This document shows, piece after piece, positions 12,783-21,073 of a DNA stretch of 22,108 nucleotides. This DNA comes from CAYXVB01 sp964467785 (GTDB taxonomy: Bacteria; Bdellovibrionota; UBA1018). The stretch is from assembly GCA_964467785.1 (NCBI GenBank), contig CAYXVB010000050.1:1-22108 (forward strand). The letters run 5' to 3'. The first letter of the stretch is position 1. The number at the start of each line of letters is the position of its first letter. The notes under the pieces are model-generated. The model was not told the origin of the DNA and searched no databases. It saw only the letters and a list, made by a program, of their open reading frames with translations. The position numbers and the translations under genes are program-made.

Positions 12783-14351
12783 ATGAAAAAGGCTAAGATC
12801 AATAATCAGGTTCTCAGTAAAGCGATGTTGGCCCTCGTCCTGGGCCTCGGCTCCTCCTGCGACCCCTTGGAGCTCGTCGACACCGGTGAAAAGCCGGACT
12901 CGGTCATGACCTCCGACAGCGTCAATGTGACCGGGTCGGCACCCTCCAGCTGCTCCGTGGTCCCGAGCTCCGTGAGCGCCGCGGGCAAGTACCTGCAGTT
13001 CAGCTACGCGAGCAGCGCCTGCGCCCGGGTCACGACCTGCATCGACCCGGCGGCTTGGAAGAAACTTCCTGAAACGACCTACGTCCCGGGCATCGACGTG
13101 GTGATCCTCTTCGACACCACTGGATCGATGACCCCCTACATCCGGGCGATGATCGGGAACCTCCAACAGCTCGTCACCAACCTCAATGGGCTTACCCCGA
13201 GTCTCCGCCTGGGCCTGGCGACTTTCCAGGACTTCGCGGATCGCGGCGGCTCGGCCGGCGACCTGCCTTTCAACCCGCTGGTGAGCCTCACCACCGACAT
13301 CAACTCGGTGAAAGACAAGCTCGGCACTCTGCGCGCCTGGGGCGGCGGCGACACTCCGGAGTCGCTAGCCACCGCGCTCCGGGCAACCGTGGACGGCAAG
13401 CCCATGGGAAAATACTTTGGCGCGAGCGACATGGGCTTCACCGATGATCCCTCCCGCGAGAAGATCGTGCTCGGCATCACTGATGCCCCCAACAAGCGCG
13501 ACTCCACCCTGCCCGAAGGCGCGGCCACTCTGGGCGAAGTCGCCCAGCTCCTCAAGGTCAAGGGCATCCTCTTCTTCGGTATCGGAACTCGCAACAGCTC
13601 GACGCTGGCGGCCCCGGTGTCCGGAACCGCCGAAGCCGGAGCTCTCACGAGCACGGCAGGCAGCACTCCTGCCAGCACCTCGTCAGGCGGCGCGGCTTAC
13701 AGCGGCACGCCTTACGGCGACTACACCAGCTGGAACGACCTGGCACAGCTCGCCACCGTAACCGGTGCGATCATCTCCGAACCGGGCCTCGACCTGGACG
13801 GCGACAGCAAGATCGCGACCAATGGCGAGATCCCGGCGGGCCAGCCCGCCGTGCTCGTCATGAACCGCGATGGGACGGTCCGCGGCGCTCCGGCCGGCTC
13901 CGATTCGACCAAGGTGCTCGCCAACGCGATCACCAGCATGGTCAAGAGGGTCAAGCCCTTCCAGTTCGCTCTCAACGTCAACGGCGGCGGCCACTCCTTT
14001 ACCCCGGCCTCCAACGTGATGACCCTCTCGCCGCAGGTGAACGAGCAGCGCTGCTTCACCACGGTAGTCCTCGATCGGATCAACTCGACGAGCTGCCCCG
14101 CTTCGACCGATGTGGGCCTTTGGGTAACCGAAGAGCTCTCCGGCATGGCCCTCGAAGCCAAGGACCTCAAAGCCCGCTTTGAAGTGGACCTCAACTGCAT
14201 CGGAGTCATCACCCCGGTCCCGGGCCCGATCCCGACCCCGTCCGCTCAGCCCGAGCCTGTTCCGGTCGTGACGGTCACCCCGACCCCGACTCCGACCTCC
14301 TCGCCCACCTGCAACACCCTTGGATGTGGCGGCGGAGCAATCGGACTCTGA
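12783..14351 (+). CDS. Exported von Willebrand factor A domain protein (integrin-beta-like MIDAS)
   Basis: A 522-residue envelope or secreted protein. A Lys-rich N terminus and hydrophobic core (AMLALVLGLGSSC) end at C26, an atypical but possible lipoprotein cysteine. A Cys-containing linker (about 50-100) precedes a vWA domain (about 103-385) with an intact metal-ion adhesion site: D111-T-T-G-S115, T191 in GGGDTPES and D234 in GITDAPNKRD. The DTTGSM form and GGDTPES follow the integrin-beta-like subgroup rather than the classical DxSxS one. The domain contains a Ser/Ala/Gly-rich insertion (about 280-310). A C-terminal beta region is followed by a Pro/Thr tail (PTPTPTS) ending in a Cys-Gly-rich CNTLGCGGG. 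GGGTGG lies 5 nt before the ATG. Adhesion or surface protein assembly is likely; the ligand is unknown. It is monocistronic, with a dedicated AT-rich upstream region and strong hairpins downstream. Confidence 0.88.
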   Translation: MKKAKINNQVLSKAMLALVLGLGSSCDPLELVDTGEKPDSVMTSDSVNVTGSAPSSCSVVPSSVSAAGKYLQFSYASSACARVTTCIDPAAWKKLPETTYVPGIDVVILFDTTGSMTPYIRAMIGNLQQLVTNLNGLTPSLRLGLATFQDFADRGGSAGDLPFNPLVSLTTDINSVKDKLGTLRAWGGGDTPESLATALRATVDGKPMGKYFGASDMGFTDDPSREKIVLGITDAPNKRDSTLPEGAATLGEVAQLLKVKGILFFGIGTRNSSTLAAPVSGTAEAGALTSTAGSTPASTSSGGAAYSGTPYGDYTSWNDLAQLATVTGAIISEPGLDLDGDSKIATNGEIPAGQPAVLVMNRDGTVRGAPAGSDSTKVLANAITSMVKRVKPFQFALNVNGGGHSFTPASNVMTLSPQVNEQRCFTTVVLDRINSTSCPASTDVGLWVTEELSGMALEAKDLKARFEVDLNCIGVITPVPGPIPTPSAQPEPVPVVTVTPTPTPTSSPTCNTLGCGGGAIGL

Positions 14352-14356
14352 TTAAG

Positions 14357-14417
14357 AGCGTCGATTCCGACGCTTCATCTCAAAGAGCCCGCGGGCAAAC
14401 CAGCTCGCGGGCTCTTT
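14357..14417. terminator. Tandem hairpins, bidirectional terminator
   Basis: First hairpin AGCGTCG-ATTC-CGACGCT (14357-14374). The second is a 12-bp perfect stem, AAAGAGCCCGCG (14382-14393) with CGCGGGCTCTTT (14406-14417). The flanking A3/T3 symmetry lets it work in both directions: after the vWA gene (plus, stop 14351) and after the small exported-protein gene (minus, stop 14465). The T-tract is short. Confidence 0.75.
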
Positions 14418-14464
14418 CGCGTCTCGGATTGGCCCACCGCCGTGGGTACTCAGGCAGAGACTCA

Positions 14465-14773
14465 TCAATCCGCCTTGCGCTTGACGTCTTTAGCCGAGTG
14501 CCCGATATCCTCGCTCGCTCCCTGAGCCCCCTCTTTGACATCCCGGGTGACGTCCTTATTACCAGTGGCATCGCGAGCCCTTTTCTTATGCTTGCGTATC
14601 GACTTTTTCGCCTCATTCCGGGACTTTTCGGAGTACGACTGCGCCTTTTCGACTGCCGTCTCCTCGGCCCAAGCCGCCACCGGGGCGCCTGCCGCCATCG
14701 CCAACAGTCCCGCGCAAAGAAGTCCGGCCAGCCAGCCCCGCCTTGCATCCCGAGTCATGCCTGATTTTTTCAT
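14465..14773 (-). CDS. Small exported charged protein, unknown function
   Basis: About 102 residues: a signal peptide (RRGWLAGLLCAGLLAMAAG, cleavage after APVAAWA, about residue 36) followed by a 65-residue, highly charged, helix-forming mature part rich in Lys, Glu, Asp and Ser (KSIRKHKKRARDATG, DVKEGAQGASEDIGHSAKD). It resembles small periplasmic proteins of the YtxH or LEA-like type in composition only. Start uncertain: ATG 14773 and ATG 14758 fit the signal peptide. A perfect AGGAGGT lies immediately before an in-frame ATG at 14797 with zero spacing, which should not work for that codon and is too far from 14773. No homologue recognised. Confidence 0.65.
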   Translation of the reverse strand: MKKSGMTRDARRGWLAGLLCAGLLAMAAGAPVAAWAEETAVEKAQSYSEKSRNEAKKSIRKHKKRARDATGNKDVTRDVKEGAQGASEDIGHSAKDVKRKAD

Positions 14774-14878
14774 GTCGACTCGTGAAGCAAAGCGCATACC
14801 TCCTGGAGCGCGGCCGGCCCACGAAAAGCGGCGCTCTGTACTGGACAAAGCCCCTGGGCGCATGATTTTCAGAACCCC

Positions 14879-15709
14879 ATGACCCAAACCAACCCAGCTG
14901 CCGCCAACGCCCTTTCGGGCATTTCTTCCATTTTAGGGTCCTTCCGAATTGTCCTGGTGGCGCCCCGTGTTCCAGGAAACATCGGGGCGGTCGCCCGGCT
15001 CACGGCTAACTACGAATGCCCGGATTGGGTACTCGTCGATCCTCGCTGCGATTGGAAAAGCTGGGATGGACGAAAACTTGCCACCGGCCCGGCGCGCGAA
15101 AACTTTGAAAACGTCCAGGTGTTCGGAACGTTGCACCAGGCGCTCGAGGATTGCCATGCCGCGGTGGGATTCACCCGCCGCCAGGGCCGCGCGCGTCGCC
15201 CCTCGGTCCTCCTTCCGGGCGTGCCCGGACTTCCGGCCGCGGCGAAGGGAAAAATCGCGCTCGTCTTCGGAAATGAGGAAACGGGGCTCTCCAGCGACGA
15301 ACTGGTGCTCTGCTCACACACCTGCGCGCTGCCGGTCTCCGACGCGATGGGATCACTCAATCTCAGCCACGCGGTCAGCGTGGTGCTCTCGCGCCTTTTT
15401 GAGATTGCGACGGATGCGGAGTGCGCGCTCCCTCTCCGGCGCGAAGCCCGCGGCAAGCGATTCAAGCCCGCCCCGCTGGCGGAGGTCGGCGCGATGCTCG
15501 CGCACTGGTCGGAGCTCCTCGTCGACATCGGCATGACTCGCGGTGGAAATCCCGAGCGCCTGGTGCTCACTCTCAAAAGGATTTTTGACCGCGCCGCATT
15601 GACGGAGCAGGAATTGCGCGCAATCCGCGGCGTGCTTTCCAAGGCCCAGGTCCGCCTCGGGACGCGGAGCCGAGGAAAGCGTCAACCGGCTCGCTCAAGC
15701 GGGCTCTAG
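14879..15709 (+). CDS. trmJ: SpoU/TrmH-family RNA methyltransferase, TrmJ-like
   Basis: A 276-residue SPOUT-class enzyme, probably the tRNA Cm32/Um32 2'-O-methyltransferase TrmJ. SPOUT motifs are clear: motif 1 FRIVLVAPRVPGNIGAVARL (about 22-41), motif 2 IALVFGNEETGLSSDEL with N132-E-E-T-G136, and motif 3 MGSLNLSHAVSVVLSRLFE, which form the knotted SAM site. The C-terminal extension (about 190-276) with MLAHWSELLVDIG and LVLTLKRIFDRAALTEQELRAIRGVL matches the helical extension of TrmJ and distinguishes it from TrmL. No Shine-Dalgarno is seen before ATG 14879; a weak -35-like TGGACA at 14842-14847 could give a nearly leaderless message. It probably stands alone or is loosely linked to the downstream kup gene. 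Confidence 0.9.
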   Translation: MTQTNPAAANALSGISSILGSFRIVLVAPRVPGNIGAVARLTANYECPDWVLVDPRCDWKSWDGRKLATGPARENFENVQVFGTLHQALEDCHAAVGFTRRQGRARRPSVLLPGVPGLPAAAKGKIALVFGNEETGLSSDELVLCSHTCALPVSDAMGSLNLSHAVSVVLSRLFEIATDAECALPLRREARGKRFKPAPLAEVGAMLAHWSELLVDIGMTRGGNPERLVLTLKRIFDRAALTEQELRAIRGVLSKAQVRLGTRSRGKRQPARSSGL

Positions 15710-15799
15710 GTCAGCTACTTGCAATCGCCTTTCGCCGCAAATGAGGGCCGGGACCCGCGGAGATAAAATGGCCGATCACAGCAAGGAAGCTTGAGCCAG

Positions 15800-17773
15800 A
15801 TGCCCACTCCGGAGACCGCGTCTCAGCCAGATTCCTCCGGTGCGCGCCCAGGCCACCTCGGCGCGATCCCCGCTCCAGGGGGAACTGCGCCCCAACATCC
15901 TCAAGGCCGAGCGCTTTTTCGTTTCACGCTTGGCGCCGTCGGCGTGGTCTTCGGCGACATCGGCACCTCCCCGCTCTACGCCTTCCGGGAGTGCTTCTCG
16001 CCGCTGCACGGGCTCCAGCCCACTGCGCCCAATATCCTCGGAGTCCTCTCACTCATTTTCTGGTCGCTGGCGTTCGTCGTGGTCGTTAAGTACCTCGGCT
16101 TCATTCTCAAGGCGGACAATCGTGGCGAAGGCGGTATCATGGCGCTGCTCGCCTTGCTCTTTCCGGACCGCACGCCCTCACGCAAGCTCACGCTCGTTTC
16201 GTTGGGTCTCTTCGGCACCGCACTGCTGTACGGGGACGGCATCATCACCCCGGCCATTTCGGTCTTGTCCGCGGTCGAAGGGCTGGGCATCGCCACCTCG
16301 GCGCTCGACCGCTTCGTCGTACCCATCACGGTGGCGATCCTATTCGCGCTGTTTTCCGTGCAGGAGCGCGGCACCGCGCGGATCGGGCTGGTCTTCGGCC
16401 CGCTGATGCTCGTGTGGTTCGCGGTGCTCCTGGGCACCGGGCTCCCGTGGATCGCCCGGTATCCCGAAGTTCTGGCAGCTGCCAACCCGCTGCACGCACT
16501 TCACTTTCTGTCCAATAACGGAACGCGAGGCCTGCTCGTCCTGAGCGCCGTGGTCCTTGCCATCACGGGAGCGGAGGCGCTTTACGCGGATCTGGGCCAC
16601 TTCGGGCGCCGACCGATCCGCAGCGCCTGGTTCGCGATCGTGTTTCCGGCGCTCTTGGCCAGCTATTTCGGCCAGGGCGCGCTCCTGCTGAGCCGCGGCC
16701 CTTCCGCATTGCAGAGCCCTTTTTTCGGGCTCACGCGGGAGCTACTGGGCGACTGGGCGCTGTACCCATTGATCCTGCTCGCCACGATCGCCACGATCAT
16801 CGCATCCCAGGCTTTGATCTCGGGCGCCTACTCGCTCACGCAACAGGCGATCCTGCTCGGCTACCTGCCGCGCACCCACATCTCCCATACGTCCGAGGAG
16901 ACCCGCGGCCAAGTCTACGTCGGCCAAGTCAACCTGCTACTCATGATCGGCTCCATCACACTGGTCTTGGCCTTTCAACACAGCTCCGCGCTCGCCGGCG
17001 CGTACGGCATCGCGGTCACGGGGACCATGGTCATCACCACCGTGCTCTTTCACTTCGTGATGAGGAGGATCTGGCGCTGGCGACTGGTCCCGGCGGCGGC
17101 GCTCACCACGCTTTTTCTCTTGGTCGACCTGGCGTTCCTGAGCGCCAATCTCGGCAAGGTCCTGCAAGGCGGCTGGATCCCGATCGGCATCGGCGCCGCG
17201 ATTTTTGTCATGATGCAGACCTGGAAACGCGGGCGCCGCGCGATGTCCGACGCGATGTATGCCGACTCGATGCCTCTGGGCGAATTCCAAGCGCGCTTAC
17301 CGGTTCGACGCCTTCCGCGCGTGCACGGCACCGCCGTCTTTCTTGCGCTCAATCCCGATACGGCGCCTCCGGCGCTGCTCAGGCACATCCGGCACAACCA
17401 CATGTTGCACGAACGCGTCATCCTCATGACCATCCTCACCACGAGTGAACCGTTTGCCGACGAGTGGCGTCGTGTGCGAATCCTTGACCGCGGATCCGGC
17501 ATCCTGCAAGTCAGCGCGATGTACGGCTATATGGAAAAGCCCGAAATGTCCGAGATCCTCATCCACTGCCTTGCGGCGGGGCTCCCGCTCGATATCAATG
17601 ACCTCACCTTTTACCTCGGCCGGGAGAGCCTGCTCTTCGACGGCAATTCGGGAATGAGCCATTGGAGAAAACGACTTTTCGCGTTCCTGACGCGCAACTC
17701 TCGCCCGGCAACGGATCACTTCGGGCTTCCGGCGGACCAGGTCATTGAATTGGGCTCCCAAGTGTCGATCTAA
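15800..17773 (+). CDS. kup: Kup-family low-affinity potassium transporter
   Basis: A 657-residue K+:H+ symporter of the inner membrane (E. coli Kup has 622 residues). After a 40-residue hydrophilic Pro-rich N terminus, longer than usual, comes the family signature VVFGDIGTSPLYAFRE (G52-Y60), then about 12 hydrophobic segments (VLGVLSLIFWSLAFVVVVKYL; LFGTALLYGDGIITPAISVLSA; ITGAEALYADLGHFG; QALISGAYSLTQQAILLGYLPR). A C-terminal cytoplasmic domain contains HGTAVFLALNPDTAPPALLRHI and FYLGRESLLF. Start: ATG 15800 chosen; a TTG at 15791 three codons earlier has AAGGA closer and is possible. It follows trmJ by 90 bp. A weak GG-N10-GC element overlaps the trmJ stop, and a TAAAAT -10-like box lies at 15764. 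Confidence 0.95.
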   Translation: MPTPETASQPDSSGARPGHLGAIPAPGGTAPQHPQGRALFRFTLGAVGVVFGDIGTSPLYAFRECFSPLHGLQPTAPNILGVLSLIFWSLAFVVVVKYLGFILKADNRGEGGIMALLALLFPDRTPSRKLTLVSLGLFGTALLYGDGIITPAISVLSAVEGLGIATSALDRFVVPITVAILFALFSVQERGTARIGLVFGPLMLVWFAVLLGTGLPWIARYPEVLAAANPLHALHFLSNNGTRGLLVLSAVVLAITGAEALYADLGHFGRRPIRSAWFAIVFPALLASYFGQGALLLSRGPSALQSPFFGLTRELLGDWALYPLILLATIATIIASQALISGAYSLTQQAILLGYLPRTHISHTSEETRGQVYVGQVNLLLMIGSITLVLAFQHSSALAGAYGIAVTGTMVITTVLFHFVMRRIWRWRLVPAAALTTLFLLVDLAFLSANLGKVLQGGWIPIGIGAAIFVMMQTWKRGRRAMSDAMYADSMPLGEFQARLPVRRLPRVHGTAVFLALNPDTAPPALLRHIRHNHMLHERVILMTILTTSEPFADEWRRVRILDRGSGILQVSAMYGYMEKPEMSEILIHCLAAGLPLDINDLTFYLGRESLLFDGNSGMSHWRKRLFAFLTRNSRPATDHFGLPADQVIELGSQVSI

Positions 17774-17815
17774 AGCCGTCGCAGGCAAGCGCCTTGCATA
17801 CAGTCCCCCACCAGA

Positions 17816-18694
17816 ATGAGCACCTCGCCCAAGTTGCGTGGCGTCACTGACGCGCGCAACCCCAAATTATCACGTCGCAGTCTCTCGCCGCTGCACTTGC
17901 TGCTCCCGCTGCTCGCCTTGGCGTCATGTGGTCCGCAAAAGCCTCCGGCTTCACAGGTCCGTCCACGCGACGTCACCTTCCATGATGTCGCCACACGATA
18001 CCGTTCCGAGCATCCCGACCTGGGCGAACCCGGCTCCGCTCTTTCACATTCAGGGAGCCTAGTTGGCCTTTGGTCCACCCGCGTTCCAGAATACTCCGAA
18101 CTACAGCTTGCCCAAGGGTTCTTCCACGTCAGGGATCATCGCTTTTTGCGCACTCCGGATGCTCCGGATTTCCTACGTCGAGAAAGCTGGCTCTACCCTG
18201 ACGATGGTTGCTACAGCCGCGCGGCGATCGCCTCGAGACAATTGGGGGATGCCTCCTTTCCCTCTCCCGCAAAAATATTTATCTTCGGTGACTTGAGCGC
18301 GCAAACCCCCAACTCGCCCGACGGCGTCGTGCACTGGTGGTTTCATGTCGCGCCGGTAGTCAGCGTTCCCGTCCCTGGCGATCGCGCCGGCTTGAGTAGC
18401 TCCCATCCGGAGACCTGGTACGTGCTCGACCCCACCCTCGAGCCGTCTCATCCGCTCACCCTCACCGACTGGATCTCGCGACAGACGGAGGATCCTTCAA
18501 GCGTGCGGATTGCAGTGTGCGAACCGCACACTTATCGCCCCGAAGATCCATGCGAGAATCCCGCGAAAGAAACCGAGGCCGACTCGGACAATGACGAAGC
18601 CTTCTTCCTCGCCCAAGAATGGGAGCGACAGGTCGAACTCGATCGAGATCCCGAAGTCGTGCTCGGCGCTGCCCCTCCGTGGCTCGAGCGCTGA
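17816..18694 (+). CDS. Lipoprotein with protein-glutaminase (protein deamidase) domain
   Basis: A 292-residue predicted lipoprotein: basic N terminus, hydrophobic core LHLLLPLLALASC with lipobox L-A-S-C38, then a Pro-rich linker. The domain of about 50-225 matches the protein-glutaminase family, which deamidates glutamine side chains in proteins. The nucleophile lies in DDGCYSRA (C132), the histidine in HWWFHVAPVV (H177) and the aspartate in WYVLDPTLEP (D205), in the same order and context (DGCYxRA, WxxHVAP, VLDPxL) as the Chryseobacterium enzyme. The C-terminal tail (about 245-292) is very acidic. There is no clear prodomain cleavage site. It starts 42 bp after kup but has no visible Shine-Dalgarno. 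Substrates could be envelope proteins or proteins of other organisms; this is inference. The fold call rests on motif recognition, not a search. Confidence 0.82.
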   Translation: MSTSPKLRGVTDARNPKLSRRSLSPLHLLLPLLALASCGPQKPPASQVRPRDVTFHDVATRYRSEHPDLGEPGSALSHSGSLVGLWSTRVPEYSELQLAQGFFHVRDHRFLRTPDAPDFLRRESWLYPDDGCYSRAAIASRQLGDASFPSPAKIFIFGDLSAQTPNSPDGVVHWWFHVAPVVSVPVPGDRAGLSSSHPETWYVLDPTLEPSHPLTLTDWISRQTEDPSSVRIAVCEPHTYRPEDPCENPAKETEADSDNDEAFFLAQEWERQVELDRDPEVVLGAAPPWLER

Positions 18695-18783
18695 ACCCCC
18701 AAAATTCCCCAATGACATCTCCAAGCTGCCTCTAATGAAGTCGAACTCACATACAAATAAACAATCAGGAGCATTTTACGCTT

Positions 18784-19302
18784 ATGTCCAGAAATCGAAA
18801 TCACCTTGGCGCAGGACTCTTCGTCATCCTCACGATCACGGCTGCCCTGTTGGCGGCTGAAGCCCGTGCCGAGACAAGCGCTCCCCCGGACTTTCGGGCG
18901 TTCGATTACGTCGTCGCGCAGAAGCTGACCAGCGGTGGCCTGGCCGCTCCGTCCTCAAGCAATACCCACGGTGTGAGAGTCCTTTCTTCCGGGATGGTCA
19001 TCGCTGTGCGAGGCAAAGCCACGCGCATGATCGCGCAACTCACGCCCGTGCAGCAGGAGCAACTGCAGACCCAGATCGAGGCGATCCGCGAGAATATGCT
19101 GATCGACACCGATCCGCAGCGCCCCCATTGCGCCGATGCGCCCGAGACGATCTACACAGTTCGCGCGGAGGAGTCGGCTCGCGACCTCAAAATCGCCACC
19201 ATCCTCAACTGCCATCAGTTCATCCTCAACAATTTGGAAAGCCAGCAGATCAGGGAATTCCTCGACCAGCTCGACGACTTCTACTCGCGCGCCCCGTTCT
19301 AA
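18784..19302 (+). CDS. Exported protein of unknown function (172 aa)
   Basis: A signal peptide (MSRNRNH, then a hydrophobic core GLFVILTITAALLAA, cleavage after EARA at about residue 29) and a mature part of about 143 residues. The beta-rich beginning (FDYVVAQKLTSGG, VRVLSSGMVIAVRG) is followed by a helical segment (LTPVQQEQLQTQIEAIRENML), two cysteines (HC and NC, possibly a disulfide) and a final amphipathic helix (QQIREFLDQLDDFYSRAPF). AGGAG lies 12 nt before ATG 18784. It is preceded by an 89-bp gap after the deamidase gene and could share its transcript. No family recognised. Confidence 0.72.
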   Translation: MSRNRNHLGAGLFVILTITAALLAAEARAETSAPPDFRAFDYVVAQKLTSGGLAAPSSSNTHGVRVLSSGMVIAVRGKATRMIAQLTPVQQEQLQTQIEAIRENMLIDTDPQRPHCADAPETIYTVRAEESARDLKIATILNCHQFILNNLESQQIREFLDQLDDFYSRAPF

Positions 19303-19324
19303 AAAACGGCGCCTTCAGAGCGCC
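19301..19324 (-). terminator. Intrinsic terminator of the minus-strand methyltransferase, overlapping its stop codon
   Basis: Read on the minus strand: GGCGC (19324-19320), a 7-nt loop TCTGAAG, GCGCC (19312-19308), then one G and six Ts (19306-19301). The loop contains the TGA stop codon of the methyltransferase (19317-19315), and the T-tract overlaps the stop codon of the convergent plus-strand gene (19300-19302). Six As on the other side mean it is not a good plus-strand terminator. Confidence 0.72.
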
Positions 19325-20175
19325 AAAAAAGTGGCGCAAGTCAGCCGGAAATCGAATTCCGCCGAAGCATCCTTCATCCGATGCCTGACGGCGGCCCTGA
19401 CCTCGGATCGGAATCGATGGGACTCTTCCTCCCCCGCATGGCCCGCGAGTTGCCTTTCGTAATGCAACACACGGGACTGGGAGAGCAGGAGCCCCGCGAG
19501 CTGATCCGGGGTCAGCATCTGGATCATCGGTGGCTTTTCCTCGATCACCAACTTAAAACGCGGATCCTCCCGCAGCGCCGAGGTCACCTGCGTGAAGTCG
19601 CCGCGCGGCTTCTGTCCCGGCGCTTTCCATCTGAGATTGAACTCACGCCGGATCCATTCGTTGAGCTCCGGTAGCTGAGTCGACTTTGGAAACTGATATT
19701 CAAAGATGAAGATCGGCCCCCTAGGCCCTCCCGATTCAAAACCAGGATTTTTGCGAGGATTCCGCAGGATTCGCAGGAACTCGTCTCGGGTGCGCGCGGC
19801 ATCCATCCAATGAAAGGCGGATCCCACCAGGATCCCGTCCACGCTTGAATCGTCAAGACCCGTGGCCTCCCCCGTGCCTTCGCTCCATGAAATCCGGAGT
19901 TCAATCCGCGCGTCGCTTCCGTCCTCACACGCCACCTGCCGGGCCCGCGCGAGCATTTGCGGATCCGGGTCCACGCCGAGCAGTCGACAGTCGTCGGCAA
20001 CGCCCCGAGCCCGAAGAAACGAAACCGCCGAATGACCGGTGCCGCAGCCGATGTCAGCTACGACTCGCTCCGCGGCCGCTCCTCTTGCCGCCAGGAGCGA
20101 CAGAAACGGACGAAAGATCTCAGCCGGGTAAAACGGCCGGTACTGACGGTAAGAGTCGGGATCAAACTTGCTCAC
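19315..20175 (-). CDS. Class I SAM-dependent methyltransferase (UbiE/trans-aconitate-MT-like)
   Basis: A 286-residue soluble enzyme. The opening SKFDPDSYRQYRPFYP is typical of the 'methyltransferase domain 11' family. Motif I is VVADIGCGTGHSAVSFL (about 38-54), motif II LLGVDPDPQMLARARQ, and the post-motif region GTGEATGLDDSSVDGILVGSAFHWMD is characteristic of trans-aconitate-type and related small-molecule methyltransferases. The C-terminal half is helical (LTPDQLAGLLLSQSRVLHYER). The substrate is unknown. It uses a GTG start with AGGGA about 7 nt upstream. It is divergent from the exported-protein gene at 20221 (45 bp between starts) and ends 12 bp from the convergent gene, within its own terminator. 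Confidence 0.88.
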   Translation of the reverse strand: MSKFDPDSYRQYRPFYPAEIFRPFLSLLAARGAAAERVVADIGCGTGHSAVSFLRARGVADDCRLLGVDPDPQMLARARQVACEDGSDARIELRISWSEGTGEATGLDDSSVDGILVGSAFHWMDAARTRDEFLRILRNPRKNPGFESGGPRGPIFIFEYQFPKSTQLPELNEWIRREFNLRWKAPGQKPRGDFTQVTSALREDPRFKLVIEEKPPMIQMLTPDQLAGLLLSQSRVLHYERQLAGHAGEEESHRFRSEVRAAVRHRMKDASAEFDFRLTCATFLAL

Positions 20176-20220
20176 AGGGGGTTCCCTATAGCACGATCAA
20201 AGGGAGGAGAAACTACTCAC

Positions 20221-21054
20221 ATGCCCTCCGCGACCGGAATCGGGATCCTCATTTCGGCACTGGCCCTGACGCTCGTTCCGCAGCCCGGCACTTCCGCTCA
20301 GGCCGCCGAGCGGACAGCCAAGCCGGGACAGTCGCCCGTTTGGCAAGAACCCTTTGAGCGCTGGGGCGGTCCACTCTACCGAGCCAAGACCTTCGAAGAG
20401 CTCGAACGGATGGTCACTCCGCTTCTCTTCACCAAGGATCGCGCGGCGTTTCTCAAGCTCATCCGATCTTTCGCGCCCAGTGCCGCGCCTCGGATCCAGT
20501 GGAAAAACGGCATCTTGTTCGTGAGCGACGGCACGGAGTCCATCGAGCTCAAGCCCACCAATTTCGAATTCGCCCGCTTCGAGCTCAATCGCCAGGTCTA
20601 CCAGTGGGTTCCCTGGGAATTGCTCGAGGATCAGATCGCCATTCTGCGTCGCCCCCCTTACGTTCCCCAGATCAACGGTTCGCCGCGACCCTATTCAGAA
20701 AAGATCCTCGGCGCCGCGCTGGGCGCTTTTCTTTATGTGCTCCGACAGCAGAGCGACAGCCAGGGGCGCAAGATCGAACTCGCCGTGGACACGCGCCAAG
20801 GCAAGCGCCTGGAATGGACCTGCGACCGCGTCCGCGGAGAGATCACCGATCTGCTTCGCGCCGGAAAACCCGTCCCCGAAACCAAGCTCGTGGAAGCCGA
20901 AAAGCTCCAAGAACGCGCCGTGCGCAACGCCCAACTGTATTGCGACGACAGCGACAACCGCGCCACGGCCTGCCAGCAGGCCCGTGACCTCCTCAATTGC
21001 GCCACCGAAGCGTTGCGCCTCAAGCGCAAAGCGCGCGCTCTCCGCGAAGAGTAA
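20221..21054 (+). CDS. Exported protein of unknown function (277 aa)
   Basis: The N terminus MPSATGIGILISALALTLVP is a signal peptide with probable cleavage near SAQA-AERT (about 28). The mature protein begins with PVWQEPFERWGGPLYRAKTFEELERMVTPLL, has a beta-rich centre (IQWKNGILFVSDGTESIELKP) and a C-terminal helical part with four cysteines (CDRVRG, LYCDD, ACQQARDLLNC) that could form two disulfides in the periplasm. It ends in a basic helix (ALRLKRKARALREE). GGGAGGAG lies about 11 nt before the ATG; the open frame extends further upstream but would run antisense through the methyltransferase gene. Not recognised. It shares a 45-bp divergent promoter region with the methyltransferase and is convergent with the CAP-domain gene. 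Confidence 0.75.
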   Translation: MPSATGIGILISALALTLVPQPGTSAQAAERTAKPGQSPVWQEPFERWGGPLYRAKTFEELERMVTPLLFTKDRAAFLKLIRSFAPSAAPRIQWKNGILFVSDGTESIELKPTNFEFARFELNRQVYQWVPWELLEDQIAILRRPPYVPQINGSPRPYSEKILGAALGAFLYVLRQQSDSQGRKIELAVDTRQGKRLEWTCDRVRGEITDLLRAGKPVPETKLVEAEKLQERAVRNAQLYCDDSDNRATACQQARDLLNCATEALRLKRKARALREE

Positions 21055-21073
21055 GCTCTCGGCTCAAGGACTT

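Noticed and set aside
14797..14804. Perfect Shine-Dalgarno AGGAGGT as start signal for an ATG at 14797 (minus)
   Set aside because: There is no spacing between it and the ATG, so initiation there is unlikely; the signal peptide fits ATG 14773 or 14758 better.
17785..17797. GCAAG-CGC-CTTGC hairpin after kup
   Set aside because: Short stem, 3-nt loop and no T-tract; not a credible terminator.
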